A stretch of 64,000 bases of DNA from Lanius collurio (taxonomy: Eukaryota > Chordata > Aves > Passeriformes > Laniidae): contig JACBWW010000015.1 in the NCBI GenBank assembly GCA_020086605.1, positions 6,221,513-6,285,512 on the forward strand, written 5' to 3'. Both the position numbers and the translations under genes were made by a program. Under the pieces are notes generated by a model, which did no database searches, was not told the DNA's origin, and worked only from the letters and a program-made list of their open reading frames with translations. Shown piece after piece: positions 1-13,800 of this stretch. Within the stretch, counting starts at the first letter, position 1; every line of letters begins with the position of its first letter.

Positions 1-3000
1 GAAGGGGCAAACAAAATGAAACAATAACGCCAAAACTCAAAAAAGGCATAAAAGAACATACATTGCCATTTCATTTGTTGAACAGAACTGTGGCTTGAAT
101 AAAACAGTGAGTTCTGCTTAAAAATAACAATTATGCTACAGCGTGGCCAAAACCAAAAATATGGCCACTAGGTCGACCTCTAGGACAGTGTTCTTTGAAA
201 AACCACCAACTATATCATCTGAGTAGCCTCATTACTCTTTGTCATTATGTCTAATATGTCAAGTATTCAAAAAAAAAAAAAAAAAAAGGCAAGAAAAAAG
301 CACAAACATAGAACAAAATGTTTCTATAAAGTACAAAGCTTGTGCTACTCAACTGAAGTGAAGATAAATAGCTGTATCTTGCAGTACAGATATTTGTCTA
401 GAACATGTACATGGTGCAAACTCTGGCTGAAAGAGTAAGGTTCATTCCTATGAACAACAAAGAGCTTGTATAAATATTAGTATAGATAGCAAGTTTCCTA
501 TTGGCCGCTATTTTTCCTTCAATTTGTAATTGTACCATACTGTTAGGAAAAAAATTATTTAAACAGCTCAAGGAACAAAAATGATTCAGTACCCACTCTA
601 CAAACTGGAACAAAATTCAAACTTAATTTCCAATGAGAGTTTCTTAAAATACTTGGCTCTGAAAACACACTTGTAGCATAAATTAAAACACTTCAGGGTG
701 CCAACAAAAATCTGCAGAGTCTGTTTAACAGACATAAGGACTAAAACCCTATTAGACACTGGTTTTGGTATCTTCAATTAGCAACAGCTTGAAGAGCAAT
801 CACAATAATTCAAATAAAGTAAATGTGCTTAATTTCTGTAAATTTCAAGCCATCGCGCTGCACTTATAACAAAATATTTTTGTTCTCAAATTAAATGACA
901 CTTCAGCACTGAAACATTTGTCATGTTGGGGAAACATCTGTATTTAAGCAGTATTTGCAAGTTAAGCTTCAGGGAAATGCTAAGATGTCATCAACTTCAG
1001 TGAGCCTGAACCAGCCCACAAGTCAGCTGAATTTTCAAGTCTCTGTCCTCGACAAAAATTAATGGCATAGCATTATAGCAGTGAGGCATTAACTGCATTA
1101 ACTGCAAATTGGTCTTGATGGAGTTTTCCTTCTTTGCCAAATCTTCCTGTAAAGACTAAGAATTTTGGACAGCCCCTGTAATCCGAGATGGTGAAAACTA
1201 TGCCAGAATCCCCGAAAGAAACAAGATGTAATTTTCTGCCTCTCTCCAAGACCTCCCTTCTGCAAGGCATTATTCTCTACTTTCTGGATAAATGTGAGCT
1301 GCATTAGCTGTCTTAGTTTGTTAGCTCTTTGCTTCCAGTATCCCTTAATTTCTGGATATTCAAATAAACATTCAGTTAAAAGTAATTTCTGGCCTGTCCC
1401 AGAAAACTAAAACTCATCTCCATATGTACTGGGTCGCAGCTTCTGAACGACACAATTCTGGAGAAAATGCAGAAGAAACTGTAAATTTGCATAGACTTAG
1501 GAATTATCTAACAGTAAATGCTGCTCCAGAGCATGTGACAAACTGTAAAGATTTGCTAAAAGTAGTTGAAATTATGCATAAACTGAATTCTCAGTCAATT
1601 TCTAAATGAAATGTTAATGTTTAGCCAAATTGACCACAAATACTTTTCACTCCTCTCCAGGCAGAGGTGTTTGTGTCCTCAGTTCTGAAAGTCGAAAAAC
1701 TAACATTCCAGAAGAAATGAAAAGAGAAAGATGAGAGTTTACAGTCACAGGTGCAGATTAGCACAAATCTACCTATAAAGACTGTAGCAATATAGTATAG
1801 TAATCATTCCAAATTTTCAGTATTTATTGGGATTTTCTAAAGGGGGCTTGTAATCCAGCAAAAGTGTCCTCAACTATTAATGCTTAACACTCATTGCTAT
1901 TGAGGTCTGGATTATAAAGACATTTTACACTTTATAAACTGGCAAGTAACTGCTAATAATCAGCATGATTACCCTGTCTTGGAACTTGGCTATCTCTATA
2001 ATACTACAACTTTGAGGAAAAATCTGACCTGAAGAATCATAGTTATTGGTTTCTAATTTTTTACTTTACTTTTTTTTCCCTGCATTCCAGCACTCAGAAT
2101 ATATAAACAGGACTCTAATCACCTGTAAAGCAACTATGACTACCGGATCCTCAATATTTACCTGACATTCAAAACGTTCTTCAGGTGATCAGAAGCTCTG
2201 GCATTGGTGATTGGCTGACTTCCAAAGCAGAAATACAAATTACTAAGAGAATGCATCTTGATTTGCAAATCTTTGGTTTAGATTCAGTATGAATTCATAG
2301 CTGATTAAAATTCAGAGACTGAAATACAACTGTTATAATAGAATTTCCAAAGTCTACTCTAATTTTTTAAAATCATTAGTAATTCATGCACTTTGATCAA
2401 ATTTTCACTCTCTAGTAATTCTTTACAGCATGTCTTTGAAAGTGAGCTGCATAAAAAGTTCTATGATTAGACAGATTCAAACCAATTCAGTAGCTTTGTT
2501 TATAGGGCAGCTGCCAAGATGTGAGTCACTAAGTCAGCCTGTGACATGCTCGCTTGTATAACTTGTATTCTTTGGCAGCATTTGAGGGGTTTGAATATCT
2601 CTTGTTGGATACATAATTCCTCTCACATATCAAAAAAATAAATAGAGTGATAAATCTGTATAAAATTAGTTTTAAAACTGTGCTCATTAAATCCAGTGGA
2701 GATCGGTGTAATTTTTTACATCCTGCACCACCCTCTAACTTGGCGGTCAAAGAAAAGGCAAGAACTTGAAGCTGGTAAAACACAAACTTCTTGCCTTAAA
2801 TCACACTTTTGATTAAAATAACAGATTTAAAATACATGAGGACAGTGTATCTTCTCGCAGAAGCTGGTAGATATACTGAAAGAGCAAATTTAATCAATTT
2901 ATCACAAGAACCATCAACTTCAGCCTGCTGCATTTCAATAGCCAGCCCTGTGTGGAGTGAGAAAGCACATCATCTCTTGCTCTTTCTCTCCATCTACTTA

Positions 3001-4234
3001 ACTGAATTAGGGAAAGGACGGTGGAAAGGGTAATACACTTCAAGTACATCTGGTTGCTCTTTAAGCTAAAGTTGGATGCACTGCCAAAATAATTGGTCTC
3101 CACCATTCAGAGATTTGTTCTACTATTTTCCTGCAGATTTTATGCCTCTGAGAGTATATTCCTAACTAAATACCTCAAACAATAAACACTTTGAGAGATG
3201 ATTTGTTTTGCTTCCTCTAACATCTAGGAAATGGTTAGGCTTTTTAAGCTTCTTAGTCTAATATACCACATTTTAGCTCTGGATTGAAAGAGTTTCTCAT
3301 CACCGTTAGTTTTTTGCTCCTAAATAAAGTTTATTCAGTGAAACAACCAACTCTCAACAACTCTTTCATCCTGTTTAGGTGATAAAATACAATCAAATTT
3401 CATATCAGATTTTAAAGCTTGTCAGGACTTGCTTAGATATTCCTATTTATCTTTCTCTGGAAAAAGAAAGGAAGTGTTTTGTTTGCCTTCTCGTATCATT
3501 TTGCCTTGGAAGATTCCATTAGACCAGTTTGAAATCCAGAATATTAATTACCTTATATACACCATTACGTCAACTTGATCTGGAGGAAACATATTTTTCT
3601 GAGTTTCCTGTTCTAAATGATGTGGTTTCAGATAGAACATTTGATAGTTGAGGTCTGGGGCCTCTGTACATGCAATAAGTTCTTCCTTACCAAGTAAAGC
3701 ATTGTTTTTAATTTTATGTTCTGTTAGTGCCAGGCAGAAATGAAATTACACTATTTTTCATATTTAACCTTTCCACACCGAAAACTTCATCTTTTTACAC
3801 TTTGAGTATGATGTCTGATGGTCAAAGATGAAGAGGTGAAGTAAAATTAGCCATCAAGGAAGGGACTCTCTAGAGCCTGAGATCACCTTAGAAGACAAAG
3901 AATCAGAGTGTTTCCCCTGATCTTGAGAATCAGACTGGTATTGGATAAGTTTCACTTGAATTCTGGTGAAACACACTCATCAGATGACTTAAGAGAGAAG
4001 AACTTGAAAAGAAATTTGTCACCCGCTGGCTGTAGATCAGTCCACAGAGGTGAAGTGTCAAAATTCTTAGGAGGGAAGAACATAAGCCAGTACCGGTCAA
4101 GAGAATAAAGAATAAGGAGGTGGGCAAGAATCCATACAAGCTGCAGGAAAGCCTTCTTAGGGACATCTCCTCTGAGACAATGAGCTCTATGACGTTTTGG
4201 AGTATTTGGATAATCTCACCTATGCTCCATTTCC
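1..4234. other. Gene-poor flank, no gene recognised
   Basis: AT-rich sequence with short scattered open frames only. A19 tract at 269-287. The first kilobase has a UTR-like look (AT-rich, occasional AATAAA), but no coding exon anchors it. Confidence 0.6.
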
Positions 4235-4302
4235 TATTAAAGGTTGGACCAGATGGTTTTTCAATGTCCCTTCCAACATGGCCTGTTCTGTGGTTCTGCA
4301 CA
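4235..4302 (+). mobile_element. CR1 LINE 3' tail fragment
   Basis: GGTTGGACCAGATGG, then CCCTTCCAACATGG and TTCTGTGGTTCTG, is the diagnostic 3' end of avian CR1 elements. Sequence just upstream (from about 4120) may belong to the same diverged copy. Confidence 0.75.
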
Positions 4303-5390
4303 TTGCTTTTTTAACACCCTCTAGATGGGCTATACTATGGTGCTTCTGGGACTACTCATTTTCAGACCACCATATCACCCCACAACCTGTCTGAGTGCTA
4401 ATCTGTCAACAAATAGCTCATGTCAAATGGTGGCAAGCAATGGCATAAAGACGCACCATACAGTGACAGAGCATGGCTAGGAATTTTCTTCCTAAAAAGA
4501 AATAAAGTTTTATCCTTTCTTTTTTTCCTTTTTTTGGTTTCTCTTGTAGTCACCGGGCATGGCTGCACTATTCTATTTCCCACAGCCAGATCCAGAGGTT
4601 TAGAAATTATACATAGAATGGGCTGCAGGCTTTTATCTCATAATGAGTAACAGATAACACTGCTAACTGTAGCATAAAGGGAAGGCAAAAAATACACAGA
4701 AACCTGAAACCATTTGTGAGGTTAGCCTCTGCCTGAAACAGCAGAGGTTCTACTTCCATGAGCACATCCCAATGAAAGAAGAGAAATTTCTGTTTATGGT
4801 AGGAAAAAAACCCAGCACTGCTAGCAGCATGAGGGCACCACACACAATGTTTTTATTGCTTCTGAGTTACCCCTGGTGAACAGAAAGAACACACCTCACC
4901 TAACCTGAGACAAGGAGGGGTTTGTCCTACACTGGCCTCGAATTGGATGTAGAGAGGAGGTATGTAATATATCAAAGGGCTTCCTAGGCCACAATATGCT
5001 GTTACATTAAGGAAACTCTGACATGACAGACTGGGATGGTCTAAAATAATCTAAGTGGTTGTGTATCCCTCCAACATCGATTCTGCCCAGAAGGAAGTGT
5101 GGGGGAGTTTACTGTCTCTGCCTTCCTCACCCCATTTCTTGGCCTGTGTATCAGCAGGAATTCTTCAGCTGAGCTGGATTATGCAGCAAATGCATCCCCA
5201 GGTGGTACTAATTACACAGTTTGCAAATCATATCAAAACCCCCACATTTCCAAGCTTAGAAGGCAAGCTGGAAAAATGGACTGAAAGGCTAAGGAAGGAA
5301 CTTGCACTCAGAGGACCCTGCTGCAGAATTGACAGAGTTACAGCACCTTTGGTCTTTGCAAAATCAGATAATTTTCAAAAAGGAAGGCAA
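4303..5390. other. Intergenic, nothing recognised
   Basis: No gene or clear repeat. A 119-codon plus-strand open frame starts at 5055, with a shorter one overlapping at 5099. Its composition and the lack of a known motif make it probably noncoding; its last codons run into a CR1 tail. Confidence 0.5.
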
Positions 5391-5391
5391 A

Positions 5392-5445
5392 TTATAGAAT
5401 CACAAAATAATTAAGGTTGGAAAAGACTGTTAATTAAATGAGATT
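5392..5445 (-). mobile_element. CR1 LINE 3' tail fragment
   Basis: TATAGAATCACAAAATAATT then AAGGTTGGAAAAGAC is the reverse complement of the CR1 3' terminus, degraded. Confidence 0.65.
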
Positions 5446-6365
5446 ACTAAGGCAGGATTCTTCACATAAAACCATCAAATTCTAGATTAGTTATATATTC
5501 TCATACCTCTGATTTCCCTTTACTTTCTAAGAAAATAATGTTTTATGTGTCAGCATCATGTTGAAAAAGCTTTTAATTTTATTTTAGCTTTAAGGGGAAA
5601 AATTTCATTATATCCAAAAGATAAAAACCACATCATATGAATATTTTATTGTCAGTGATAGACATAGTCCTGAATTTTTTTAGTCTGTTTCAGACTAGGA
5701 ATATTAGATGCAATTATTTTCTTCTGCAGGTAGGGAGGTGAGGGCAAAATACTTCTATTTCAAAGGTACTGTATCCTGTTTCAGCATAGAAAGTATTTCT
5801 ACCATTATTGGCCTGAACTCATATTGTTTTTTCTCAAGAATCCATGACGTCTTTGGAGCTGAAACTCACTTTGACCCTGCAAAACTAAGTGCTGTGAATA
5901 CCCTATTGTGCAGGTGTAGCAATTTTATTTTTTAAATAGGAACTGATACTCAAATATTATTTCTATTTTCTCATGAACACTAGTTGTCATCCATTTATTA
6001 TACTATATTGCAAACAGATTAATCTTCAAAGTACAATATATCTTAGAAGGAAAGAAACTGATTGGGTAAAGAATTGAAAGATATTTCTTTCTATTAATAT
6101 TTAAAAACATCTATGTAACAGCACACCAAACATTCCCTACTCTTGTAAACATTCAAAGTAACCAGACAGGTTTTTGAAGGTCACATTACATTACTATGAA
6201 TGAAGCTTTATAATGATGCCATGATGATTCTTTGCCTTTTCTTTTATACCCCTTTTATATATTTTTATAACTTCTGTATTCTTAGTGGTTTTTAGCCTAC
6301 ATTCTTAGACTTGTTCGTCAAGCTAGGAGACTAAACATTTTAGAAGCCTCGTAGTTAGGGATCAG
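5446..6365. other. Intergenic, nothing recognised
   Basis: AT-rich; no gene, RNA or mobile element recognised. Confidence 0.5.
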
Positions 6366-6675
6366 TGTGCCCCAAACCCCAAGGTCCTCCCCAGAACACA
6401 TTTTGTAAACTAAGATAGAACCATCCAGGGGAAGGTTCCTTGGGGAAGGGGGCTCACTCGAGCATCTCACTGGGGAATTTTTGATATATTAGATATATTA
6501 TAATTAGTAAGACCTATAATGTTATACCAGATCTATTGTGGGTGTGCATGTTGGTGTGCATTTTGGTGCATTCCACCTGGACGGGGTGCACTGAAGGATC
6601 CTTAAAATAAATACAGAGGTAAAATCCCTTTTTCCTTTCTAACTGTCTTGATTTTAAGACCAGGAAAAGGCATCA
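6366..6675 (+). mobile_element. Solo LTR, endogenous retrovirus type
   Basis: Compositionally distinct block beginning TGTGCCCCAAACCCC, with GGGGAAGG motifs, a promoter-like segment (GGTGCATTCCACCTGGACGG) and a poly(A) signal AATAAA at 6606-6611, followed by a T/C-rich U5-like segment. It resembles short avian ERV LTRs. No internal viral sequence lies beside it, so it is probably a solo LTR. Right boundary and target-site duplication are uncertain. Confidence 0.6.
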
Positions 6676-8637
6676 ATAAAAAGGCTGAATTACCAGGTTT
6701 CTGCTATCATTTGTGGCAATATGTAGTAATAAACATGTGACCTGTAGCACAAACACTGTGATTCCTAAGTTATTTCAAAAAGGAACATACTTGAGCTCAA
6801 GATGTGTGCATGTTCGTTTGGGGTTTTTCCCATCTCACAGATAACCACTTTTACTACACAGTCTCCATGAGAAAAAATCCAACAAAAGTACACCACCCTC
6901 TGTTTCTTGTGTAAAAATAAAAAGCAACAAAATTGAGCTTATTGAAAAGCCACAGCTTTGGAGGACATGCTTAAATACAGAGATAGTACTGAGATTTAGG
7001 ATGATAGGTTGAAAGCGAACACAGTGGGATCAAGAACCTGCTTATACCGCTACTGTCCCTGTTCCCTCACTGCCAGATTTTCATCCCATTTGGTCCTGTT
7101 ACAAGCTTCCTCAATGACTTGTTCCTCTAAACAAGCCAGCTGCTGGCAAAGTGCCCCAGTAATACAACAGTCTTTGTACCTCGCAATAGGTTTGACAACT
7201 TTCAGAAGTTTGAGCCAGTTCATGTTACTAGGGATTACTGACATCAGCACTGGTGTGGCTCATGGAGGCACAAGGATGACTAGCAAATCCACATCCTGAT
7301 CATGCAGAAAGATGTTCATAAGCACATGATCAGGCTTGCATGTTCTGCTTTTCTTTCATACAGTAGACCTGAGAAGAAAAGCCTATTAACTACATAATTC
7401 ATTTCCAAACCATAAATGACATTTGCCAATTTATAGCTGCTGAAATTCTGAGGGAATGAAATTGTACTTCTTTTTTTTTTTTTTTTAGCTTCAGTTTTTT
7501 TTTCTCTGCCTTTCAGCTATTGGTTACTAGTTTGTTAAAAAAAATAAAAGTCTTTCATTTCTCTGCATTTGCATGTTCTGAATCATAGGATTCCGTGTAT
7601 CATAAATTTCCAAAAGAACTGCGATTTCTGGTACACCATGAAACCATTTTTTAATAAATATGAATGTGTCACTAGAAACCTTGCATCAGCCAATGCTACA
7701 GAAGAGTTTGAAAGTTCTATGAACCAAACATAGAGATGGAAACAAACATGGCAAGTAAAATGTCTTGCGACTTTCCTACTTTCTGGGACATTTCCATGTG
7801 AAATTTATTCCCAGAAGAAATAGTACAGTGTAAAATCAGTAGCCCTAGTTTGAGTAAAAACGTTTGGTTCAGAAAAATTACATTCCTTATAAATTCTGAC
7901 TTCCTGTTATAAGGTTGGCAGAAGTAACCTTCTTGGAGTGTGGATGGGAAAGCAGGGAAAACTGATGCAGTACTATGTGGTTTTTAGGCCGTGGCAGACT
8001 GTCCTCTCTGTCTTCTACCAACAAGTTCTTCTCAGCCAAAGACAGAACTAGAGCAGGGAAAATGGTTTGTGTTTACGGGAGCAGCAACCTCTTTCCTTCT
8101 CCTATTTTTTTGCTACACCACACTCGAGTGCCTCTTTCTTCCAGGAACTTGTTGGAGCCCTTTGCTCTGTCCTTGGATCTATCAAACTACTGACATTGAT
8201 GCTAAACCACTTCCTCAAAATGCCCTTACTCAAAAAGAGGAACTTGCAGAAGTTAGAACCAGCAGCTTCTGTGGTTTGTCTGATTGGCAAAGGGACTTAC
8301 AAATCTATCTAGAAAACAGACTGAAAAATGGAGGTCATAACAAATAAAATGAAAATTCCAAATAACACCAGACGTTACAATAAAAATATTATGCAATGCT
8401 TTCTGATTTCATCTCTTACTCAGGCCATGTTTTGACATAGCCCCTAAACCTTTACATTACTAATGCCACAACAAAACTAAAAATATTTCTCTTAACGAGA
8501 AGACACTTATCAAGAACCCCTTTTTCAGAAACAAAATTTTTGCTGAATATGGGTTATGTAGGTGAGCCTCTTCTAGGAAAAGCAGCCTCGAGTTAGAGCC
8601 ACTGAAGCCAACTTTCCCTCCTTCTGATGCGTATCAG
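6676..8637. other. Intergenic with unexplained open frames
   Basis: Includes a degenerate minus-strand frame at about 6985-7316 (separate entry), T16 at 7471-7486, and a 118-codon plus-strand frame at 7991-8347 whose stop overlaps an AATAAA (8343-8348). No recognised protein. Confidence 0.5.
6985..7316 (-). pseudogene. Unidentified degenerate coding-like frame
   Basis: On the minus strand one frame runs about 110 codons with only two internal stops, a TGA near 7260 and a TAG near 7048. It ends in a proper stop after PTVFAFNLSS. The central 66-codon open part (7050-7250) has protein-like composition (KPIARYKDCC, CQQLACLEEQVIEEACN). A polypyrimidine tract and CAG lie just upstream (about 7370-7380). 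I do not recognise the family. It may be a decayed retrocopy or chance. Confidence 0.3.
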
Positions 8638-8712
8638 ACCACAGAATCATCTGAGTTGGAAGGGACCCAGAAGGATGATCGAGTAGGACTCTAAAGTGAA
8701 TGGCCCATATTA
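8636..8712 (-). mobile_element. CR1 LINE 3' tail fragment
   Basis: ACAGAATCATCTGAGTTGG, then AAGGGACCCAGAAGGATGAT and AGTGAATGGCCCATAT, is the reverse complement of a CR1 3' end. Confidence 0.8.
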
Positions 8713-10769
8713 ACTAATTTTAATTCTTTTAATCCAACTGATTCAACTTACAAGTTTTTCTTCACCTGAGATAAAAAATTGTTAACTGTCAGCTTTTGTT
8801 TATATACCGATCAACACAATTTCTAACCTCTAATGAAATGAAATATGTATTACTTAATTTGCTTGCTTGCTTTCCCTCAAAGTCCACTGTATGATTTCTG
8901 GAATGCTAATTACTTCATAATTTTTCTTTGTACTATCCATAATTTTGTTGGGCAATCCAGACAGAGAGAAATTTAAGCAAAATTAAATAGATTTTCGAAA
9001 GCCCAGTCTTGCAATCACATTCTGCACTGCTATGTTTTTACTATGGTTCCTATTCTCACATGAATGAAAGATACTCTTTATTTTCTATGCTTGATTGTGC
9101 AGAAATGAATGACTACAATTTACACTGGAGCACTTCAGATAGGAAGACATTAAAGATTAAGTCCTACCTTCAAGAAGTCTGTGAGCTTTTACAATTTTCT
9201 TTAAAGGACATAGTATTTTGTATGGACAAAGTCCTATGGGCACTGGGTGGCTATGGAGCACAAACTTCTGGGTAGCTCTTTAACCACTTTAACTGTCCTT
9301 TTTATGCAAGCAGTGCTGCTCTTTGCACCTAGCATTTAATTAGTGGGGGAAAGCAAAACAATGCTTTCTTTAGGAAACACTGAGAAATGAAACAATCTGC
9401 AAGATTACCACCAGCATCAACTCCTTTCCCACTTACCACACAGAAGACTGTTTCACTCTAAGTGTTGTAATTTCATATTCTAAGAACCTCAATTTGCAGA
9501 TTGAATTTTAAAGGTAGAGTTCCTGGAATGTGAAAACTCTTTATGTCACCAGAATTTCACTTCTGTTTGTTCTGGGAGATGCTTGTCTGAATCTAAAATG
9601 GAGGCAGTTGTTTGCCCTCAGGGTTCAGTACAAACAAAGATTTAGGAAAATAATTAATTTAAATGCAGAATAAAGAGTAAGGGGAAAATGTTTACGGATA
9701 AAATACAAATTTTTTTAAAAATCAGGAAAAATCAGTGAACTGCAGGAAACATGCAACTGGAAAATGAGATGTCCAGATAAGCAATAAATTTTTTTTTTTC
9801 TGAATATGATGCCAATTTTAATTTGCAAGATTTAACTGTGAAATACAACTGAAAAATACAGTTGAGTCAATAACACAATAGCAAAAGTCACAACTAAATT
9901 TTAGCATCCAAAAAAGTCCTTCTGAACAACATATTTATAGAGAGATTAAGAGTATGCATATAATATACAAACACAAATAACAAATATTTATAAGAAAGAA
10001 GTGAGAGTACTGTTGGTTTTGGTAGTTACTTATGAATCACAAAAAAAACCACTCATAAAGCTATAAAATGTACATGTAGAGATAAATATATACACCATTT
10101 AATCTGTACTAGAGAAGATGACAATGTTCTGGAATTTTTTTTTCTTTTCATTTATTATCTCAGCGGGGTTCATTTGTTTCATGTACATGGGGTGTATCTG
10201 AGATTTTTAATCAATCCTGACAGTTCTTCAGTTAATTATTAAAATGCCTAAAGCTTCTGCATGTAGTTCTTGCAGTTGACATAATGGAAACAAAATTGAA
10301 GAGTTTTTCTAAGCAATTCTGTGAACATACTGTTCAGAGCATAAGAACAGGGACATCCTACCACATTATTTGACTGTTAAGAAAGGAAGTACTATTAAGA
10401 AGTTATGTAATTTCATCACAGATGCTGGTGGACTAGTGGTAACATCCTAAAAAATATAATAATTAGGAATTATAAGTTCAGTTACATGCACCTTCATCCT
10501 ATTGCCCAGATATTTATATGACCTTCCAGTATCCCCACGCACTATGCCTGCAAGCATCAGACTTCTATTTTGTTCCTATATTTAAAAAGGATCCAGGAGA
10601 AAGACTACTTCCTACATTTATGGCCACAATTCAGAATAGCCTTGAGCTATGTTCGTAATGACATTCCTTATCTGTCGCAATCTTGGCTTCCTTTTGTTTG
10701 CTGGGCTTTTTGGGAACACTCTGTATAGTAGTTACTCTAATCTTGTTCTTTTTCCTAAAACACTTCCAC

Positions 10770-10813
<44 letters not shown>

Positions 10814-13800
10814 GGAATGCAATGTAGTGTAGGATAATAAATTTATACTGAAACAAGTCCATTAAACTTGGAAAATCTATCAATTTCTGTCACCGTAAAC
10901 AAGGCAGACCCTGAGCACCAAAATTGACTACAGTCAGGCAGAGCCCTTTAGTGGGAATATTCAGCAGCTATTTTACAGTGTTTGGAATTTTTTAAACAGA
11001 AAAACAGAGAACAAAATTGTTGTGAAATCCTCAAGCAGCAAAGGATTTTTGTGCTCCATCCTCCTACAGGGTGAGGAGATAAAAAATTAGTAAAAAAGTT
11101 ACATGTTGGAAAAGAATGCAGCTTCTCCTGCATGTTTAATGAAGCACTTTTCTGGCACACAGGCCTTTCCTTTAGTTTTCTTGGATCTTTTCTCCATTAA
11201 AACTACAAGCAACACAGAGTGAAAGTATTTCCCTCTGATTTACGTAAACAGTGGATGTATGAGAGTACACAGGAATTGTCAAACTTCCACATCCTGTTTC
11301 TGATAGCAGTCACTATCACTGTCAGAAGAAAGCAGGCAACAGTAACAAGATATCCCTATCAACGTGGACAGCTGTTCCCACCCTCTGAAACTGGTTCATG
11401 TCTAGAAGATAACTAACATCAAAACAACTGTAAAAAAAACCCAAATAATGTTGTTACCTCTACAAAGCAGCAGCCAAGTCCTTTGGCTTTGATGTTACAT
11501 GAAAACTCTTGACCTCTTAGTGTATTTTCAAGAGAATATCTCCAAGAGAACATTTCTCCATCACAGCACAAGATCTCATCTCTTACTCAATTTTATTGCC
11601 TAACAACAGAAGCCCATTCTTTTTCCCAGCCAAAACACACACTTCTAGTGCAAGATTGCCAGTGGCAGTGTACAGAAACAAATTGTACCAGGTTTCTACT
11701 CTACAACCACCCTCAGGATGTATCAACGTTGTTCAAATTATGCAATGTATTTGGCCTCCATAAAAAATTTCAGAATTTATTCAGATATTATTACACAATT
11801 TTCTGTGGAAATGTACAAGTAATATCAAAATAGATTCCCACACACTCTCTACTTTATTCGTGAACCTGGCCTGCTTCCCAGCATCAGACAGCACAATTTG
11901 GAAAAGTCATTGAGATCTTCCTAAAATGCATTTAATTCTTAAGACATGATGTGAAATCAACCAAAAGAACAATTTAACTTTTTTTTCCACAGCTCTAGTG
12001 CTTTGTTTACATGTAAGAAGTCATGTCTTCTTCAAAGTAATCTCAAATGTGATTTGAAAAAGAAAATTGAAAAAGGAGCTTTTTCAATGCGAATGTTGAA
12101 TATTCCCACTGGGAAAACTGAAAAGAAAATTACGCATAAAAGAAGCTTAAATAAGCTTTATAATAACATCATCCTTTGCAAACTCCGGTAACCTTCTCCA
12201 TCAAAACTTAAAAAATGTTATTCACTGATATCTGAGGTTATGTGAATAAAATTTGTGGTTACAAATTGATAGTTTTCAAAAAAGGTTAGGAAAAGTTAAT
12301 GTGAAAAAGTGTTCTTGTATTGAGTGAGAAAGAAGCAACCTAGCAGAAGGATTTAGGAGAAACATTGGAGAGAGTTATAATTTAGCAGTTCACATTAATA
12401 CAGGCTTATGTTCCTCTTGTTGCTGGTTCTTACCACACTGGATGATTAGAACAGCAATATAAGATTTCAAAGTTAACTTTTCTCCTTATCTTTTGTATCC
12501 AGTCCTTCTATGCCATTCCAAAAAAAACCCTAGACAGATCCTGCTGGGTTACATCATCCAGCATATCTCAAAATAGACAGCACTTTCCAGACAAGATTGC
12601 TTTTTCTACAAAAATCTACCATCTTGGGATTTCCACAACTTCTGCCAAATGTCCCTTTCTTCATAGATTTCATTCTCAAGAAGTTTTCATATATTCAAAT
12701 CTCAATTTTATTTTACAGACTTCATCCTGTTGTACTGGATTCCAGCTCAGTGGATTATACTAAATAATTCCTCATTGTTTGCATCTGAACTAATATTGGG
12801 AGAGATGCAGGCCATGTCACAGCTGAGCGTCAAAAATGAGAGATGGCAGAGAGGCCACCAAGTGCTCTAAAAGTGAAGGAAAATTTCTCACAGTTAGTGT
12901 GAGATACCCTGGGAACCAGCACAGGGATGAAAACTTCCAAAATAACTTACACTGCCAACTATTCTGTTTAATAAATAATAAGTAACTGACTAATGTACTT
13001 TAAATTTCCAAACTAAGAGCAATGTGAAGGCTTATTATGCAACAGAAAGAGGGGGAGTATAATGCTTACATCCTTTTCACATAGCAGTATCATTTTATGC
13101 AGAAGTAGAGGAATGAAAATAGACCATATAAAAAGAATTTGAGCAGCGCTGTTCAGTCTTAGAGGATGTTGGATATCTGATTTATTTTCTCCATCAGTAT
13201 TTTGACTAATTCAGGATTCCCACAAAGGAGAGTCTTACTATGAATCACCTCAAGTCTGGCTGACTTTTGCAAGGCCACAGGAATGTTCCCACTCTGAAAT
13301 GTACATTTAACTGGAAGGTATTAATCTACTGTTTAGAGTAGAAGAAAAAACACAATAGACTCCATCTGCCTGGGAGCTCAACAGTAAATTGTCTTGCAAT
13401 TTTCTGATCCTTTTTCTACCTTACAAAGGATCTGATATATCTTTAGCATAAGGCAAAGTGGATTCTCATTTCTCTCATCTGTTCTTCTTTCCCTTATTTC
13501 TCACTCCAGGTTCAACAATGTGAACTTTGTTTTGTCTATATAGATGTTGTTAATTATTGTCTCGGAACTATTTATACAGAAATCCTAAAACGGTTACAGT
13601 TTTTCCCCATTAAATTATTCAAGCTGCAACCTGTCCACAAAGGTTTCTACTCCTACCCAGAAGCATAGTGGTACCTGGCAAACTCCGTTATTTCCAGAGC
13701 GTGAATGGGTTAAACTTTAATTTGTTATGATGGAGGCTGGTAGTGCAGAGTCATCCCACAATGAAAAGAAACACCACATTGCAACACAAAGGTCTCTGAA

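Noticed and set aside
3930..4301. 123-codon minus-strand open frame
   Set aside because: It begins in a reversed CR1 tail and shows no domain; probably chance.
10631..10822. Minus-strand frame with a poly-Phe run
   Set aside because: The Phe run is the translated A39 tract.
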